Source: Cyathus striatus (Eukaryota > Basidiomycota > Agaricomycetes > Agaricales > Nidulariaceae). From it: a DNA stretch of 64,000 bases. Each line of letters opens with the position of its first letter. Position 1 is the stretch's first letter. A program made the position numbers and the translations under genes. Where the stretch lies: contig JAOVFP010000003.1 of NCBI GenBank assembly GCA_025738555.1, forward strand, positions 1,984,001 to 2,048,000, in the 5' to 3' direction. The notes below the pieces were generated by a model, which searched no databases, had not been told where the DNA came from, and saw only the letters and a program-made list of their open reading frames with translations. Of this stretch, positions 25,075 through 37,619 are shown piece by piece.

Positions 25075-25990
25075 GTGGTAGTATACTTAAAAACTCACCG
25101 CATAAGGAAACGCCAGGTCTTGACATCGGGACCTATCCGAGGCAAACACTTTAGCGGAATACATCGTTTCTAGCCCAATCGAATTACGTGCAGCTGTAAG
25201 TCGAAGAAAATAACGTAGAAGGGTGAAAAATCCCCCAGTGCTCTTTACGTGGCGAAGATCTGGCCTGGGGGTCATGAAAGATACATGCCTTCCTAGTTGA
25301 GGCTGATCATCAGCGTTTCGATGACGAACGTACTGTTGGTGTCCTTACGCCATATTGACAGGTGAATATTCCTCGCAACGCCCATCGTTCTCTAATCGTC
25401 GTATGAATGACATAATGCATCGAAGGTCATACACGTTAATTTGATATAAGAAGGAGCGGTAACTGTGTACTACAATATAACTCACCAATCATTAATCCAA
25501 TGCCAGTTTGAACGTCCAATCCATACAAATCTTTGGTGCCGCTCGTTTGATTGTATAAGAACGCTCCTTTGCGGTAGAGTATACGCGACAACATAGGGCC
25601 GATAGCACAATCAGTTGACAGGAAGTGGCGAGAAGGGGGAAGGGATTACGGTTGGAATAGGGAAGTCGTCTGTACGATGGTACATTGTCAGTATGTGCCT
25701 CAGGCCATTACACATGAAGGAAGCACGGGTGGGGGGAAAACACTGAAAGCCGAAGGTTTTATGTTAGGGAAATAAGAATAGAAACATGAAAGGAAAAACG
25801 GAAGGTGGACGGTGGAAAGGAATGATGGATAAATTGAGATGCAACGAGTAAGTGCATACGTACCTGTGTTATCCAGAAGATCCCTAGCACGTTCCTCTGC
25901 TATCTCCCCGACAACGTACCGGTCTGGATAAGCTCCAGCTCCAGCGATCGGACAGCTTAGTGTTGTGATGTTATGAGCGGGCGAGGTCAT
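25075..25990 (-). pseudogene. Unrecognised multi-exon gene or relic
   Basis: Minus-strand exon-like blocks: MTSPAHNITTLSCPIAGAGA... with RYVVGEIAEERARDLLDNTG (25990-25862), ending at a GTACGT donor; LSRILYRKGAFLYNQTSGTK followed by DLYGLDVQTGIGLMI (about 25620-25500), ending at a GTGAGT donor; and a block near 25275-25100 (RNSIGLETMYSAKVFASDRS) ending at GTGAGT. The composition is protein-like but the blocks do not join into a full frame. No domain was recognised. Confidence 0.35.
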
Positions 25991-26089
25991 CAGTAGAACA
26001 CGCCCACTTCAGTGCTGTGGACACGTTACGAGAAGTTGGATCAGTACTGCAAAAGATAAGTAAGTTCGCTTTTATGTGTGCAATGAAAG

Positions 26090-26332
26090 TCAGCACAAAT
26101 TGACTTTACCATATTTATACATCCATTCAACGAATGCCAGTATCTTGGTTTGAGGAGAGGACTGGCCCAGCTGGCGAAGACCAGAGAGTGGCAGTTGAGT
26201 GCGCGCTGTGACGTCGAGTGGAAGCGCCGAGACGAGGTACCAGCTTCGGCAACACAAATTCACACGTTTCCATTGGCCAAATAGTTTGACGCGTCTCGAC
26301 TGACTCTTCTGTTGTCCAATCCAGATCTTCAC
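26090..26332 (-). pseudogene. Coding relic related to 17400-17990
   Basis: Minus-strand frames contain LSGLRQLGQSSPQ, which aligns with VPGLRQLGRSSPQ at about 17920. Too short and broken to assign a function. Confidence 0.25.
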
Positions 26333-26399
26333 CAGGTCATTGTCTCAGTCTGTCCTTCATCTCTCTCTCTCTATGGATCTGCATCAATACTAGGTACAC

Positions 26400-28300
26400 C
26401 CACTGTCACATCATAACATGGTACAGCGTACACTGCGCCTACGGAGGAGTCCCTTTATATCCCTCTCGATTTTCACACCCCGCAAACGCTGACGCATCTC
26501 CCGTCACTAGAGTGCAGTATGATATCACACTGGCCTACTCATCTTCAAGGCTACCCGTGGCACAGAAGTTCTGATAGCTCGATCTGTAATCGCTCTGAAA
26601 CTGGAGGCATTGGAGTTTCATCAACACTGAGGACGTTGGCACTGGGCAGTAGGGGAGCTAGGTTCGAACTTCGTTGACAGGGGAATTAAACTGAACGATT
26701 GTAAGAATAGTCTATGGCAGGGTTTTGCCCCGTCGCTTTAACATTCCTTTCTTTCACCTCCCAGCCATCCTTCGCCTTCCACGCAACCTTTGTCCATCCT
26801 ATCCAAAAGCCCGAGACATTTTGATCAAAATCGGACAGATGATGATCCTCTATCCCCGTTTCGAGGTCATCCTCTCGTATTCTTCCCCAAATTCCTTATG
26901 AAATACCAGCGGAGAATTTTTAGAGCAGATTTACACCAGGAACCAATGTATACTCGTGCGTAGTACGAAGATGACTATGTTACTGTGAGTACTTACTATG
27001 CTACGTTATCTTTATAACGGTACTAACGCGCACTCTTGCACCAGATAGCAATGGTAGCCTCTCTGAGCGAGACTTCTAAGGAAGAGTTCGTCATTTAAGA
27101 CGACGTACGCTTGAAGCATGGAAATTAGCAAGTTGTCACTTTATTATAAGCTTATTTTCTCTATCTAAACGCAGACGATGCGATTCTCGGAAATAGCGAT
27201 GGCTGGGGCGCAGTGATATGTACAGCGAATGACCTTATCTCGAGGACGGCACATACTTCTCGATCGAGTCAACTGAACTAAAACTCGAGGAGCACAGGTA
27301 TCTTCCCGATGGCCCCTTTTGTTAAGCTGTCATGCATTTCGTGATATATACTATACCATGGGGATCCTTCGAAGTCGATGAACAAGCCATGCGTTCTGGT
27401 TTAGTGCTATTCTTTCCACCCAGTGTTACGTGTTTACAACACGACACCAAAACTTATCTCACTAATACATTTCTACAGAAATCACAAGAGTCGATGATCC
27501 CTTTCGCTTCGCAGCTCTGTTCCTCAATCCTACGGCGTTCACATCTGTAAGCTACTTATCTGAATATTGGGGATAAACTGCAACTAATAACGAATATCTC
27601 TCTTGAACCAGCACTTGGCTGACGATTCGAACATCATCTTCAAGTTTGGGGTTGAGGACCTTGTACCAAAGCTTGTACGATTCTCGCATATTATATCGGG
27701 ATGTATGTCTCAGCCATCCATAATCAATGCGCGTGGATCGATTCTGATATAACCTTCGGAAATAGTCAGACGACTGCGACCCTTACCTGTACTAATTTTG
27801 TTATCGAGTTCAGCTAATCTTATCTCTGGACACATGATACTCCAGTGTACATATTCGTCCAACTTCAGGCTTTTCATATCTCACTATCGATCTCTCACGA
27901 ACTGTGTTGACGAGAATGAAATGTATATTTGGGCTCATCGATTCCATAGACATTTTTGTGCGGATAGAATTTGACAGCAGCTGGATAGATCGAATATGGA
28001 GAAGTTTCCTAGTGACCACAATAGAAAGAGCGAAGAGCCGCTAAGACTTAGTTGTAATCACCTTCGAAGCAGGAAAAGGCCAACAGAACAGTGAAATTAA
28101 TCGGACCATAGTTGTACGTACTAGCAGTACTACGTCAACAAGACTATTACCGCGAGGTATGTTGAACCTTCGAAGATTGGCGCTCACGAAGCGCTCACAG
28201 GTCGAGGTTTCCACCGAGCACACAAGAGAGAAGGCTATGAAAGTGTGTACATTAGCTCAAGGGTACGAAGATATGGTAATGTCATAGAATTCACTTACAG
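26400..28300 (+). pseudogene. Degraded gene region, paired with 30600-31900
   Basis: Exon-like pieces include EITRVDDPFRFAALFLNPTA (about 27479-27545) and ADDSNIIFKFGVEDLVPKLV (about 27615-27680), bordered by GTAAGC/CAG splice-like signals. An intron-like segment at 26990-27045 (CTTTATAACGGTACTAACGC) matches one at 31175-31235. No recognised family; stops break any longer model. Confidence 0.35.
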
Positions 28301-28799
28301 CTGTAAAGAAGCCCTCCGTCCCATTCACCAAACTCACAGCGACCTGGATCCCATAGTCAACTTTTATCACTCTCCACGGCCCTCGACAACTTGAACTCGA
28401 AGAAGATACGACGTGGGCCAGAGTTTCCCCCAGGCTGGCAAGATGAGCTCACGAGACCGAAGGTGCAAGTGGGCGGTCATTACTTAAGGGATTGGGTGGG
28501 GAGAGGGGAAGAAGAGGTGCGGTTCGTTTAAATGGCGAATTCAGTTGAAGTTGAAGGGCTCGAGGTTGCTGGGGTAGCGTGAGCAGGGAAGGGGGAAGGA
28601 AAACATCCGATATGCAGGAACTCCAGAGTATTCACCAGCCGTCGATTCCGAGTAAACACGACCTGCGTATGCGGAGGAGACGTCACATGCGAAGAAGCGG
28701 CCCAGGAGCTAGTAGGGAGAACGTACTTTGCGTAGCAGAAAGTGACTCTGAAGGCTGCAACGCAACCAGTCCATATTGGGAGGGGGATGCAACTTGAGA

Positions 28800-29820
28800 A
28801 TGGGAACTACGAAGAGAAACCAAATCCGCATCTATAGACTATCTTCCACCGTCCCTCGATAGGGCATGTACGGGAGAAGAGGAGGAAGAGGCAGCATCAG
28901 CACCAGAAAGCGGGGTGCGGGACAACAAAACATTCATAGGTGAAGGGGAGGAATCATCGAGGGTAGACCTTGACCCCATCCTTCCCAAGCCCTTATGACT
29001 CATCTTCGATGCAGCGGGAGAAGGCAGAATAGAGGACGAATAGGCGGTACTGTAGGCGGCTGCGCTAGTGGACTCGTTGACGATTTCGTACCAGAAGCAG
29101 CGGGTAGTAGCAGCAGGGTCCCAAGTACAGTAACCGCATCCTTGGACAACGTCAAAGGAAAAGGTTTCGCATTCGCTGGCTTAGCACGACCACTCAACGT
29201 AGGTGGCGAAGCCGTACCAGACGAACTCGGAGCTGACATAGCTTCCTTGGTCTGACAAGCGGTGGCATCTACCGACGGATTTAGGTCATCACTACTACCA
29301 AAGAAAAACAAATCATAAGCTACAACACTCTTCAACATCACCACTACACATACCTCTTCTGAACAGGCGCCGTACCCTCCGCGTCCGTCAAATTGAACCC
29401 ACCTCGAGAAACTCCGCGATCTTGGTCTAGCTCCAGGTGCCGTGGGGTGGAAGTTGGGCCAGGGCAAAGCTCCCTTTGACGAATGTTGCGTATCTGGCGA
29501 CCCGTGTCGTTCCGGAGAAGACTTTTAAGCATCCATCACGTGCAGAGCATGCATGCCCCTGGGTACCGAAGTTGATCGAAGTGAAGATTGTGAAGGAGGA
29601 GCGCTCCTTGGGAGGTTGCATAGGCGGAGGCTCAAGACTAAACAAAATAGGCACAAGACCCATCGAACCGTTCAAAACCTCCGCGCGTCCAGCATGCATC
29701 GCGTACGATTGTTGTTGAGGGAGGAACAACCTCTTTCTATCGAAGCACACCCTAAGAATGTGTAAACCTCTTTCGCGTAGCTCAGTAAGGAGGGACCGGA
29801 GTCGCAGGAGAGAGGTCAAG
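28800..29820 (-). pseudogene. Relic of a duplicated Ser/Pro-rich gene (copy B)
   Basis: Minus-strand counterpart of 18313-19610. It contains GACSEEVCVVVML, SSSGTASPPTLSGRAKPANA, GSRSTLDDSSPS, LSRTPLSGAD and IDAD in the same order, with stops between blocks. A (GTG)n microsatellite at about 29838-29879 lies just upstream on this strand. Unrecognised. Confidence 0.5.
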
Positions 29821-29999
29821 CAGAGGTGCTGGAGGGTGTGGTGGTGGTGGTGGTGGTGGTGGTGGTGGTGGTGGTGGTGACTGTTCGCGAAGAAGACGTT
29901 GAAATGTGAATGTCGTCGTCCAAGCTTCTGTCTACCTCCCTCGCCCCCACGAAGTCATACCCTAGTTCTCCCCGCCGCCAATGTCCCCTGTATCAACGA

Positions 30000-30600
30000 T
30001 ACTCAGACAGCGCCTCCAGCCTTAAGTTAGGGTGACTATAGTTAACTGTATCTTCCATCAGGATTCGGGAACCTTTCGAGCTTCAGTGTAGCAGTTCCTA
30101 TCAAAGCTCTGTTGACCAACGCGTGTCAGCGAGTTGTTGACAGTGTGAAATAGGAGTCTTACAGAATGTTAGTAGGGGGTTTTTGGTCTTCCCATACTTT
30201 TTCGATGAGAGTGCACGTAGTGTTGACGCGGGTGTGTTGATGAACGTAAGGGATGTAGATGAAGATAGAGCCAGTGACGGACGGAGTTGGTGCCTGGATC
30301 AGAACGCGCATTCTTTTCAAACCCAATTTCACACGCTAGTGAGTCCGGACCCTGTCATATCTTTATTTAGAAGTCCCGCCGTGATGTCATTGTTAAGGCG
30401 CGGGAAATGAGAAAGAGGACAAACTCACACCGTTTTTCGTATACACTCTTTCAAAGCTTCATCGGCACCCCGGGGCCCAGGCCCCGCCTGTGACCTCTAT
30501 ACATAAAGTACTTAACGCTCTCCTGCACCCCCTCGTCAAATCCTGCTACCCCATCCGCTTATTAGGATGGTAAGATAATGTTAGTACTTAATATCCCATG
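30000..30600. other. No gene seen
   Basis: Mixed-composition DNA with only short frames; no repeat or motif to report. Confidence 0.4.
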
Positions 30601-31900
30601 TAACCCTCTTCACCTTCCGAACATCTTGCCAACACTGGCGTACCTTCCATTATCACAAGTGCCCTGCTAGCATGTTACTAGCACCAGCCGGCGCACTGAT
30701 CTTTGTGATATGGACCACTGGCTGTGATGACACTGTAGAGAAACTACATCTATCAGCTGTCGTTCTGATAGAGACGCCGGAGTTTCATCAACACCATGTA
30801 CAATAGCGGAGGGTCAGATTCTACTATGTAGATGGAGATAGTTATACAGCACATTGGGTAAGTGTACTCATCGTTATGCTTAGTTGGATTTCAATCCGTT
30901 TTAATTGATATTCGTCCACATGTCCCATTTCCTTTCAGTGACCAGCATCCTTCCTTCCCTCCGGGAGCCTGAGGTGTTCACTCAGCGACGTTGCCCACAG
31001 CCCCCTTCAACCTCATCCTCCCAATCTATCCTCACATTCCGAATTTCTAGCCGTATAATATATATACGGCTCTTACATCCGCCTGTTAAAATGATGTACT
31101 CGCAAATCGATTTGCACCTGGACGTAGAGGATTATCGATTATCGAACGTACTCACGCAGGATGACTGATGTCCTCGTAAGTTTTATATAGCTATACTACC
31201 TCTGTAACCGTACTAACGTGCTTCACTGCAGTAGCTATACGCAAATACTCTGTGGCACAATTTATGCCCATTACCTATCTCGTTCGTCGCTCTGCAAGTT
31301 CTTCGATACAGTCCTCCTACATAACTAACACGATTCCCTGCTGGTGGGAGACGATACATGAACGGGGGACAACGGGTTAAGTGGGTTGAGACTATCATTA
31401 TGGGAACGAAATCGTGAGCCGTTGGAAAGGAATACACTCAACAGTTTTTCTGACAGGTACTTGTCGAATATGTGCTCTTCGTTTTTGAAAGCTGCATAAT
31501 TGGGCTTACGTTCATTGCAGCATAACTCGGAAAACTATAAAACCGTTATATCTTTTCTGGAGTCGCTTTCTGGAAATGTGATTAGTGATGTCAAACTGTG
31601 TGGCATGTGTAAGCACATACCCCCATGCACCAATTATATATATAAGCGAAGGCTTGCGCTTCGAGCCAAAATCTTCTACGAGGAGAAGTTAAATCTATCA
31701 GTAGCCTTTATCGTGCATGGCACAATTCAAGTTACTCATTCGAATTTGTTCACAAGGGCTGACACCTCAGGGACGTAACTTATCTGAGTATCGAACATCA
31801 TCATGCCGTCTCAAGTTAATATTAGAATGTTATGTGAGCTCCAAACGGAACGTTCGACACCTCCTGACCTATCAAGATACGGATGTGAGACCATTCAGGT
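30600..31900 (+). pseudogene. Degraded gene region, second copy of 26400-28300
   Basis: Shares TCTGATAG...GGAGTTTCATCAACAC near 30757-30795 with 26570-26625. An intron-like CTCTGTAACCGTACTAACGT segment at 31199-31218 matches 27008-27027. Exon-like frames remain at 31500-31900 without a recognisable domain. Confidence 0.35.
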
Positions 31901-32175
31901 GAATAAGTGACATAGATGCCCATCGATTCATCAGTCACGAGATGTGTGTAATGATAAGGCCAAGACTCAGCCATTCAACACGTTTTTCACGTTGGCTGGA
32001 ATAGCTTCTAGAGCACAGCCTTGTTGTCGTAAATAGCTCCTGAAGCACAGCTTCATTGTCACAAATAGACAATAGTATTTACTCTTCATATCAGGCGGCG
32101 AAAATCCGCTCTCCCGTTGAAACACCCCCTCTCAAGTTTCACTACTGAATCGAATCACTGGAACTACGCTCTATC

Positions 32176-34597
32176 ATGGCTTTCCATGGCGCTCACAGCT
32201 TTATTATAAACGGAAATATAAATGCTGTCGACCATAGTCGTCAACAAGGGGATTCCCGTGTGTCTTCATATGTTTCCTCTTTGTTTGGGGCGTGTTGTTA
32301 ATTTTACACTGTAGAATTGGAATATCTTGCGAATGCAGCTTGTCTTGCAGCTGGTCACCAATCAGAAGAACGTCATGATGCTCCAAAATGCCACCCAGAG
32401 ACAAGGAAAGCCGTTATTGATGACATAATGAACTGGGTCGACTCAATGGATCCAAACAAAAGGATAATGTGGTTACAAGGAGCTGCTGGTGCAGGAAAGT
32501 CTTCAATTGCTCAAACTGTCGCGGAAAGGTGCTCTGAAGAAAATAAGCTTATTTCTGCATTCTTCTTCTCGAGAACTGCGACAGGAACTGGGAGGGACGA
32601 TGGGACTAGACTTGTACCGACTATCGCATATCAACTGGCAATTTCAGTCCCTCTAACCGCAGATCTTATTACCAGTGAATTTGCGAAGGATAAAGCTATA
32701 CTGAGCTATTCTATGGAAGTTCAAATGAAAAACCTCGTTATAAAGCCATTGAAAGAAGTCAATGAATGCCACGCCTTGCCACATGTACCATACCTAGTGA
32801 TTATAGATGGCCTGGATGAGTGCAAGAAGCCCGAAATGCAGTCACGAATTTTGGATATGATTGCAAAAAGTGTTCGGCAACTATCGGTGCCTTTATACTT
32901 TCTCATTTCATGTCGACCAGAATTGGAAATAAGAACTGCATTCAACAATACACTCCTTCGCCACTTGCATAACCAAGTAACTCTTGACAATCGATACAAT
33001 CCTGAAAATGATATATATACATTTATCCGAAGTGAATTTGAAAAAATCAAGCTTGTTCATCCACTAGCTTCAACACTTTCAAATTTGTACTGGCCTTCGG
33101 AACCAGACCTTAAATGCCTTGTAAAACGATCAACTGGGCAATTCATCTATCCCTCAACAGTTATGAATTATGTACAAGATATTCGTCATGATCCAAGGGA
33201 TAGACTCCTCACTGTTATTAATATAAAGCTTGGTGAAGCATCCCCATACACAGAGTTGGATACACTTTACAAGCATATTATCTGTACAGCAGTAGCTAAA
33301 GCAAATGGCTATGAAAACATTCAACGTGTTTTCCAAGCATTGATTTACATGGAATTCTCAAGTCTTACACATGTTCCATTTATGTTAGCAGCTTTCCTGC
33401 AAATGTCAGAGTCTACTCTACGATTACAGCTGGTAGATCTCCACTCTATCATTTATGTTCCCAGCTTAGAGTTGAGTGAAGAAAATAGAACACAATCTCA
33501 TATTCAATTTTTCCATGCATCTTTCAGTGACTTTTTGAAGGACCCATCCAGATCAGAACACTTTTACATCTCTAAGAAGGTGGCAAATGTAGTACTTGGA
33601 AGGTTCTGTCTGGAGCTAATTCTGAACAATGATATCCCAGATATCCAAGCTTATATACTTGATGGGAATGAAGACTCTGAGTACTCTTATGCATATCACA
33701 AATTTCTCTTCCATTTGAGAGATAGCGAGTTTGAGGTGGAATTGATAAACAGGATCTTGCTGAATGGTAGAGAAAAGGTCCATAAAATAATGATGGATCT
33801 TATTGAAACTCCTGTGTGTGGGTTTGGGATAACTTATTATTCTATGCTATGTCATTTTTTAAAATTCAATCTATCTGCTGACTATATTTTTGTAAGTTGC
33901 ATGGTTGCTCACAGTGTATTCAATATTATTATCTCACAACTTTCATGTAATGTAGGAGTCTGCAGTTCCATTACATGAAGATTTGACCAGAATTTGTAGA
34001 CATATAATTGATGCTGCAAATGATTGGTTTCATATATGCATCTCTGAAGATATCAATGGAGAATTGCATCTTAGAGCTATATCTACCATGAATGAAAAAA
34101 CATCATCTCAAAGCCTCAGTAATATTGATAACATATATATGGACTTCCGTTTTATAGGAGAAATATTGGATAGTCCTATGCGAGGTAGAAATCACTTTCT
34201 TAGTGATGAAAGATGTCAACAATTATTTCATATTTTATGGGATCATCTAATCAAGTAAGTTGTTGCAAAATATAAGTTAATACTGTTGGAATAATTTATG
34301 TTTATCTAATATAATAGAAAAAACTTTACTCCATTTGTTTTCAATGGAATTCAGCATGAAACACATTGCTATTACTCACTTTATGCATCTGGATTTGAAT
34401 ATCTGATAAAAAAAATAAAGCCTTCTATCATGTTTGAACAATTTCTTCACTGGGATGTCATGCAGAGATTTGATGAAACTTTCTATAATACACAGGGCAG
34501 CCACTCTAAAGGCTTGGACAGGGTGGACAAATGTGTCACATCATTGAAGAGCAGTATTCAAGATTACTTGAACAGAATGCAGATGGAAGTAAGTTAG
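32176..34597 (+). CDS. NACHT-domain NLR-type protein (NLR2)
   Basis: Second STAND receptor-like gene, with four exons (32176-32257, 32315-33891, 33956-34254, 34318-34597) giving 745 aa in phase. The start is chosen because MAFHGAHSFIINGNINAV matches the short N-terminal motif typical of agaricomycete NACHT proteins. Then follow a linker (LANAACLAAGHQSEER, CHPETRKAVIDDIMNWV), Walker A GAAGAGKSSIAQTVAE (about residue 82), Walker B YLVIIDGLDECKKPE (about 187), LYFLISCRPELEIR, and a winged-helix-like region (FFHASFSDFLKDPSRSEHFY). The C-terminal ~200 residues have no recognised repeats. The effector domain is only the short N-terminal motif. It lies 7.9 kb downstream of NLR1 on the same strand, but the two are not close paralogs. 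It looks intact. Confidence 0.9.
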
Positions 34598-34619
34598 TGT
34601 TCACTAAAATCCAGCACTC

Positions 34620-36220
34620 CTTTACATAAGCAAACTTGCTATTGAACATTGACAACATCTGCTCAACCTCAAGCAGCTCTTTTTCATTTATGATCTCTAG
34701 AATGTATTTAGGAAGATATACACTGTAATTACCAGAAATAAATATACAAAAGACATGATTTTTTAATTGCAGGAAATATATAATTGACACATTCCAATGT
34801 GTTTGACACCATACTGGCATTTTCAGCTCTGAGATTTGGCCTATCACAAACATGACAAATTGTCTCAATGTCACAGCAAGTGTCATACCTGATTATATGC
34901 AATAATTACAACCATCCTAGAATAGAGTAGTTAGTAAGGTGCAGATTGAGTGGCAATTGTAGTGAGAGCTTGAACCAGATATGGACAAGTGTATGGGAAC
35001 ATGACAAAACTTCCTGGGGTATGCATTAATGGGGGAGCTATAATCTGTGATAGTTCCAGTTCATCAGTATCATCCACATTAAGTCCACCTCAGTATCAGC
35101 AATTGCTGCATTGATTAGCTCATCCATCATTAAATGGAAGTCTGGAGTTTTATTTGAAGTCAATGCTGCATTATCAGAGTATAATGCATCTTCTTCATTT
35201 GATACAATGAGTAGTGGCATGGTAGGTAAGAGAAAAATGTATGATGTTGAATTGGAGACTGATTGTGGAGCTACAGCTGAGTCTTTGCCAAACTTGGACT
35301 TCTTGTGCTAAGGAATAAGCCCAACATCAATATGTGCAATTCATGCACACAAGTGTCACATTATGAACCTTTTGAGGATTAATTCAATTGTGTGTCTTTG
35401 TGTGCATGAGTCCAAATGTGCTGAAGATGCACTCAGTGCCTGTGGAATTTGGAACCATAGTCAAAATCTAGGTTGCCAACTTCACAAACCCAGATCTACC
35501 AGTTTGCATGGAGGTAGCACCACATAATTTCTTCCAGATTCCAGTGAGGTCAATTTCATGGCCCCAATAGTAGAGGCAAGTCTGCAATAATACTAAATAT
35601 AACAAAAGTACTTACACCTGCATGATACTCTGCCTCAAATCCAAAAAGGCACATCAAATCTGATGAGAACTGACCAAGCTCTGAGTAGTAATCTTCAAAT
35701 GTTGTGTGAAGTTGAAATCCAAGTGTATTGATTGACAAGATAGCCATTCATAGACATGGCAAACCATATGAAATAAATCAAACTGTGTGAAGTTCTTGGG
35801 GTTGAAGCAGTGAGCCCAGATATAAGGGTTAAAGAATACTGTGAGAATAAATAACTCTTGATCATTGTTCAAGCAATGCACACATTGTTTTCTGAATACA
35901 TGTATCATGGGTGCTGTGGAGTGTTTCGAAAAAAACAGAGTTTTTTTTTGCAAGCATGAGCAGTACATTATTTAAGCAGGTACTGAAAAGTGTGATCATA
36001 ATAGTCAGACAGCACAGCTCTGAACTCGCAATAGGGGAATTCAAATATTGATGTTCTGTAATGCCAAGCCGTGATTCTGTAACGTGTGAATGATTCGTTG
36101 TGCCAACTGATATTTGATATCCCTCCAACCATATCTGTTGTAACAGTGTTGCAACAAAAGAGGACTGATCGGAGTTCCTACAGAGTTATAAATAAGTTTA
36201 AGTGCAACCACTGACTGATG
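34620..36220 (-). pseudogene. hAT-superfamily transposase relic
   Basis: Minus-strand fragments match the C-terminal part of fungal hAT transposases. These are NNDQELFILTVFFNPYIWAH (about 35870-35815), a DYYSELGQFSSDL block (about 35690-35650), and the dimerisation-type segment VPNSTGTECIFSTFGLMHTK followed by INPQKVHNVTL (about 35460-35360). Frameshifts, in-frame stops and a poly-T run near 35940 break the gene. The N-terminal half cannot be recognised. It is converging on the 3' end of NLR2, with no shared promoter. Confidence 0.65.
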
Positions 36221-36271
36221 CACGACCGATAAGATTGAAATAAGAGTTCAATAGTCCCATCCTACTGCACT

Positions 36272-37604
36272 ATGCCACGCACCACTGAGCGCCAGGAAGA
36301 GGAGAGGGCTCTAATTCATGCTTTCATGGTCAATACAGTGGCTGAGGAAGAGGCTAGACTGTTACAAGTCCTTTCTTCCTCTGACTCTTCCTCCGACTCC
36401 GACTCTAGCTCTACTACATCATCTTCCAGCAATGAAAGTGATTCCTCATCCTCCAGCGAAGATCTCGACACCTTCCCTACCTATATAATCACTGCTTTAG
36501 AGGAGCTATATGGTCAGCGCTACCTTGAACCACGTCGTACAATTCCAAAAACTCCAGATCTCTTGGATTTAGTGCTTGGAAAGTACAAATCTGACTTTCC
36601 TGACATATTTCGCTCATATACTGGACTGCTGCCAGCTTGTTTTGATGACTTGGTTAATATACTACAAGACCATCCAGTATTTCACAATAATTCACACCAC
36701 AAGCAAATGCCTGTTGAATGGCAGGTTGCTATAGCCCTTTTTCGGTTTCGTCATTATGGGAATGCAGCCAGTATCATGAAGGTGGCACTATGGGCTGGTG
36801 TTTCTTATGGAACTGTTCACAATGTTACTATGCGTGTTATGGATGCATGTTGTGACCCCCGATTCCGTCATGCTACTATAGCATGGCCAACACCTGTAGA
36901 AAAGGAGAATGCAAAGGCTTGGGTTGAGGCACAGTCCTGTTCTGCATGGCGAGATGGGTGGCTTATGGTTGATGGAACATTAGTTCCAGTCTATCAATGG
37001 CCAAATCATTTTGGGAATGCATTCTATGATCGCAAGTCCAATTACTCTATGAATGTTCAAGTACGTGCAGTGCATAATTGAAAAGTGCACATTTCTGATA
37101 TTAGTTTTAGCTTGTTAGCCTTCCCAATCTTCGCATTGTTGATTACTCTGTTGGACTTCCAGGTAGTCAACACGATGCTACAGCATGGCAAGAAACAAAA
37201 GTGTTTAAAGAGCATGAGCATCTTTTGGAGCCTGAAGAGTTCATTTGGGCAGACTCGGCCTATCCTGTTCGAACTTGGTGTCAACCTCCTTATAAAGAGT
37301 ATGTCCATTTACTTGTATTATTGTGAAGCTAATCACCAGCTATTACAGGCCAGAGAAGTCGATGGGGTGCAACACAGACTATAATTACCATGTGTCACGC
37401 ATCTGTATTCATTCTGAACACTGTGTTGGATACCTTAAAGGAAGATGGTCCTCACTGCGTAATCTTCGAGTTCGAATTGATGATAACGAGTCAAAGGATG
37501 TTGCATCTCTATGGATAATCACTTGCATTCATCTTCACAATCTTGCTATTATGCATGAGAATGGTAATGATCAGTACTTATCCCTCCCCCACCCTTTCAC
37601 CTAA
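36272..37604 (+). CDS. PIF/Harbinger (HARBI1-like, DDE_Tnp_4) transposase
   Basis: DDE transposase with three exons (36272-37060, 37111-37298, 37349-37604) giving 410 aa in phase. The N-terminus has an acidic Ser-rich tract (SSSDSSSDSDSSSTTSSS), then a helix-turn-helix-like region (MPVEWQVAIALFRFRHYG, AGVSYGTVHNVTMRVMDA). The catalytic core follows, with first Asp in VDGTLVPVYQWPNHFGN, second in FIWADSAYPVRTWCQPPYK and Glu in HSEHCVGYLKGRWSSLRNL. RKSNYSMNVQ and GLPGSQHDATAW are also typical. No frameshift or internal stop was seen, so it may be active. Terminal repeats and a TWA duplication were not resolved. No Myb-like partner gene, which Harbinger elements often need, was found beside it. 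Confidence 0.92.
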
Positions 37605-37619
37605 ACTTCACATTGAAGT

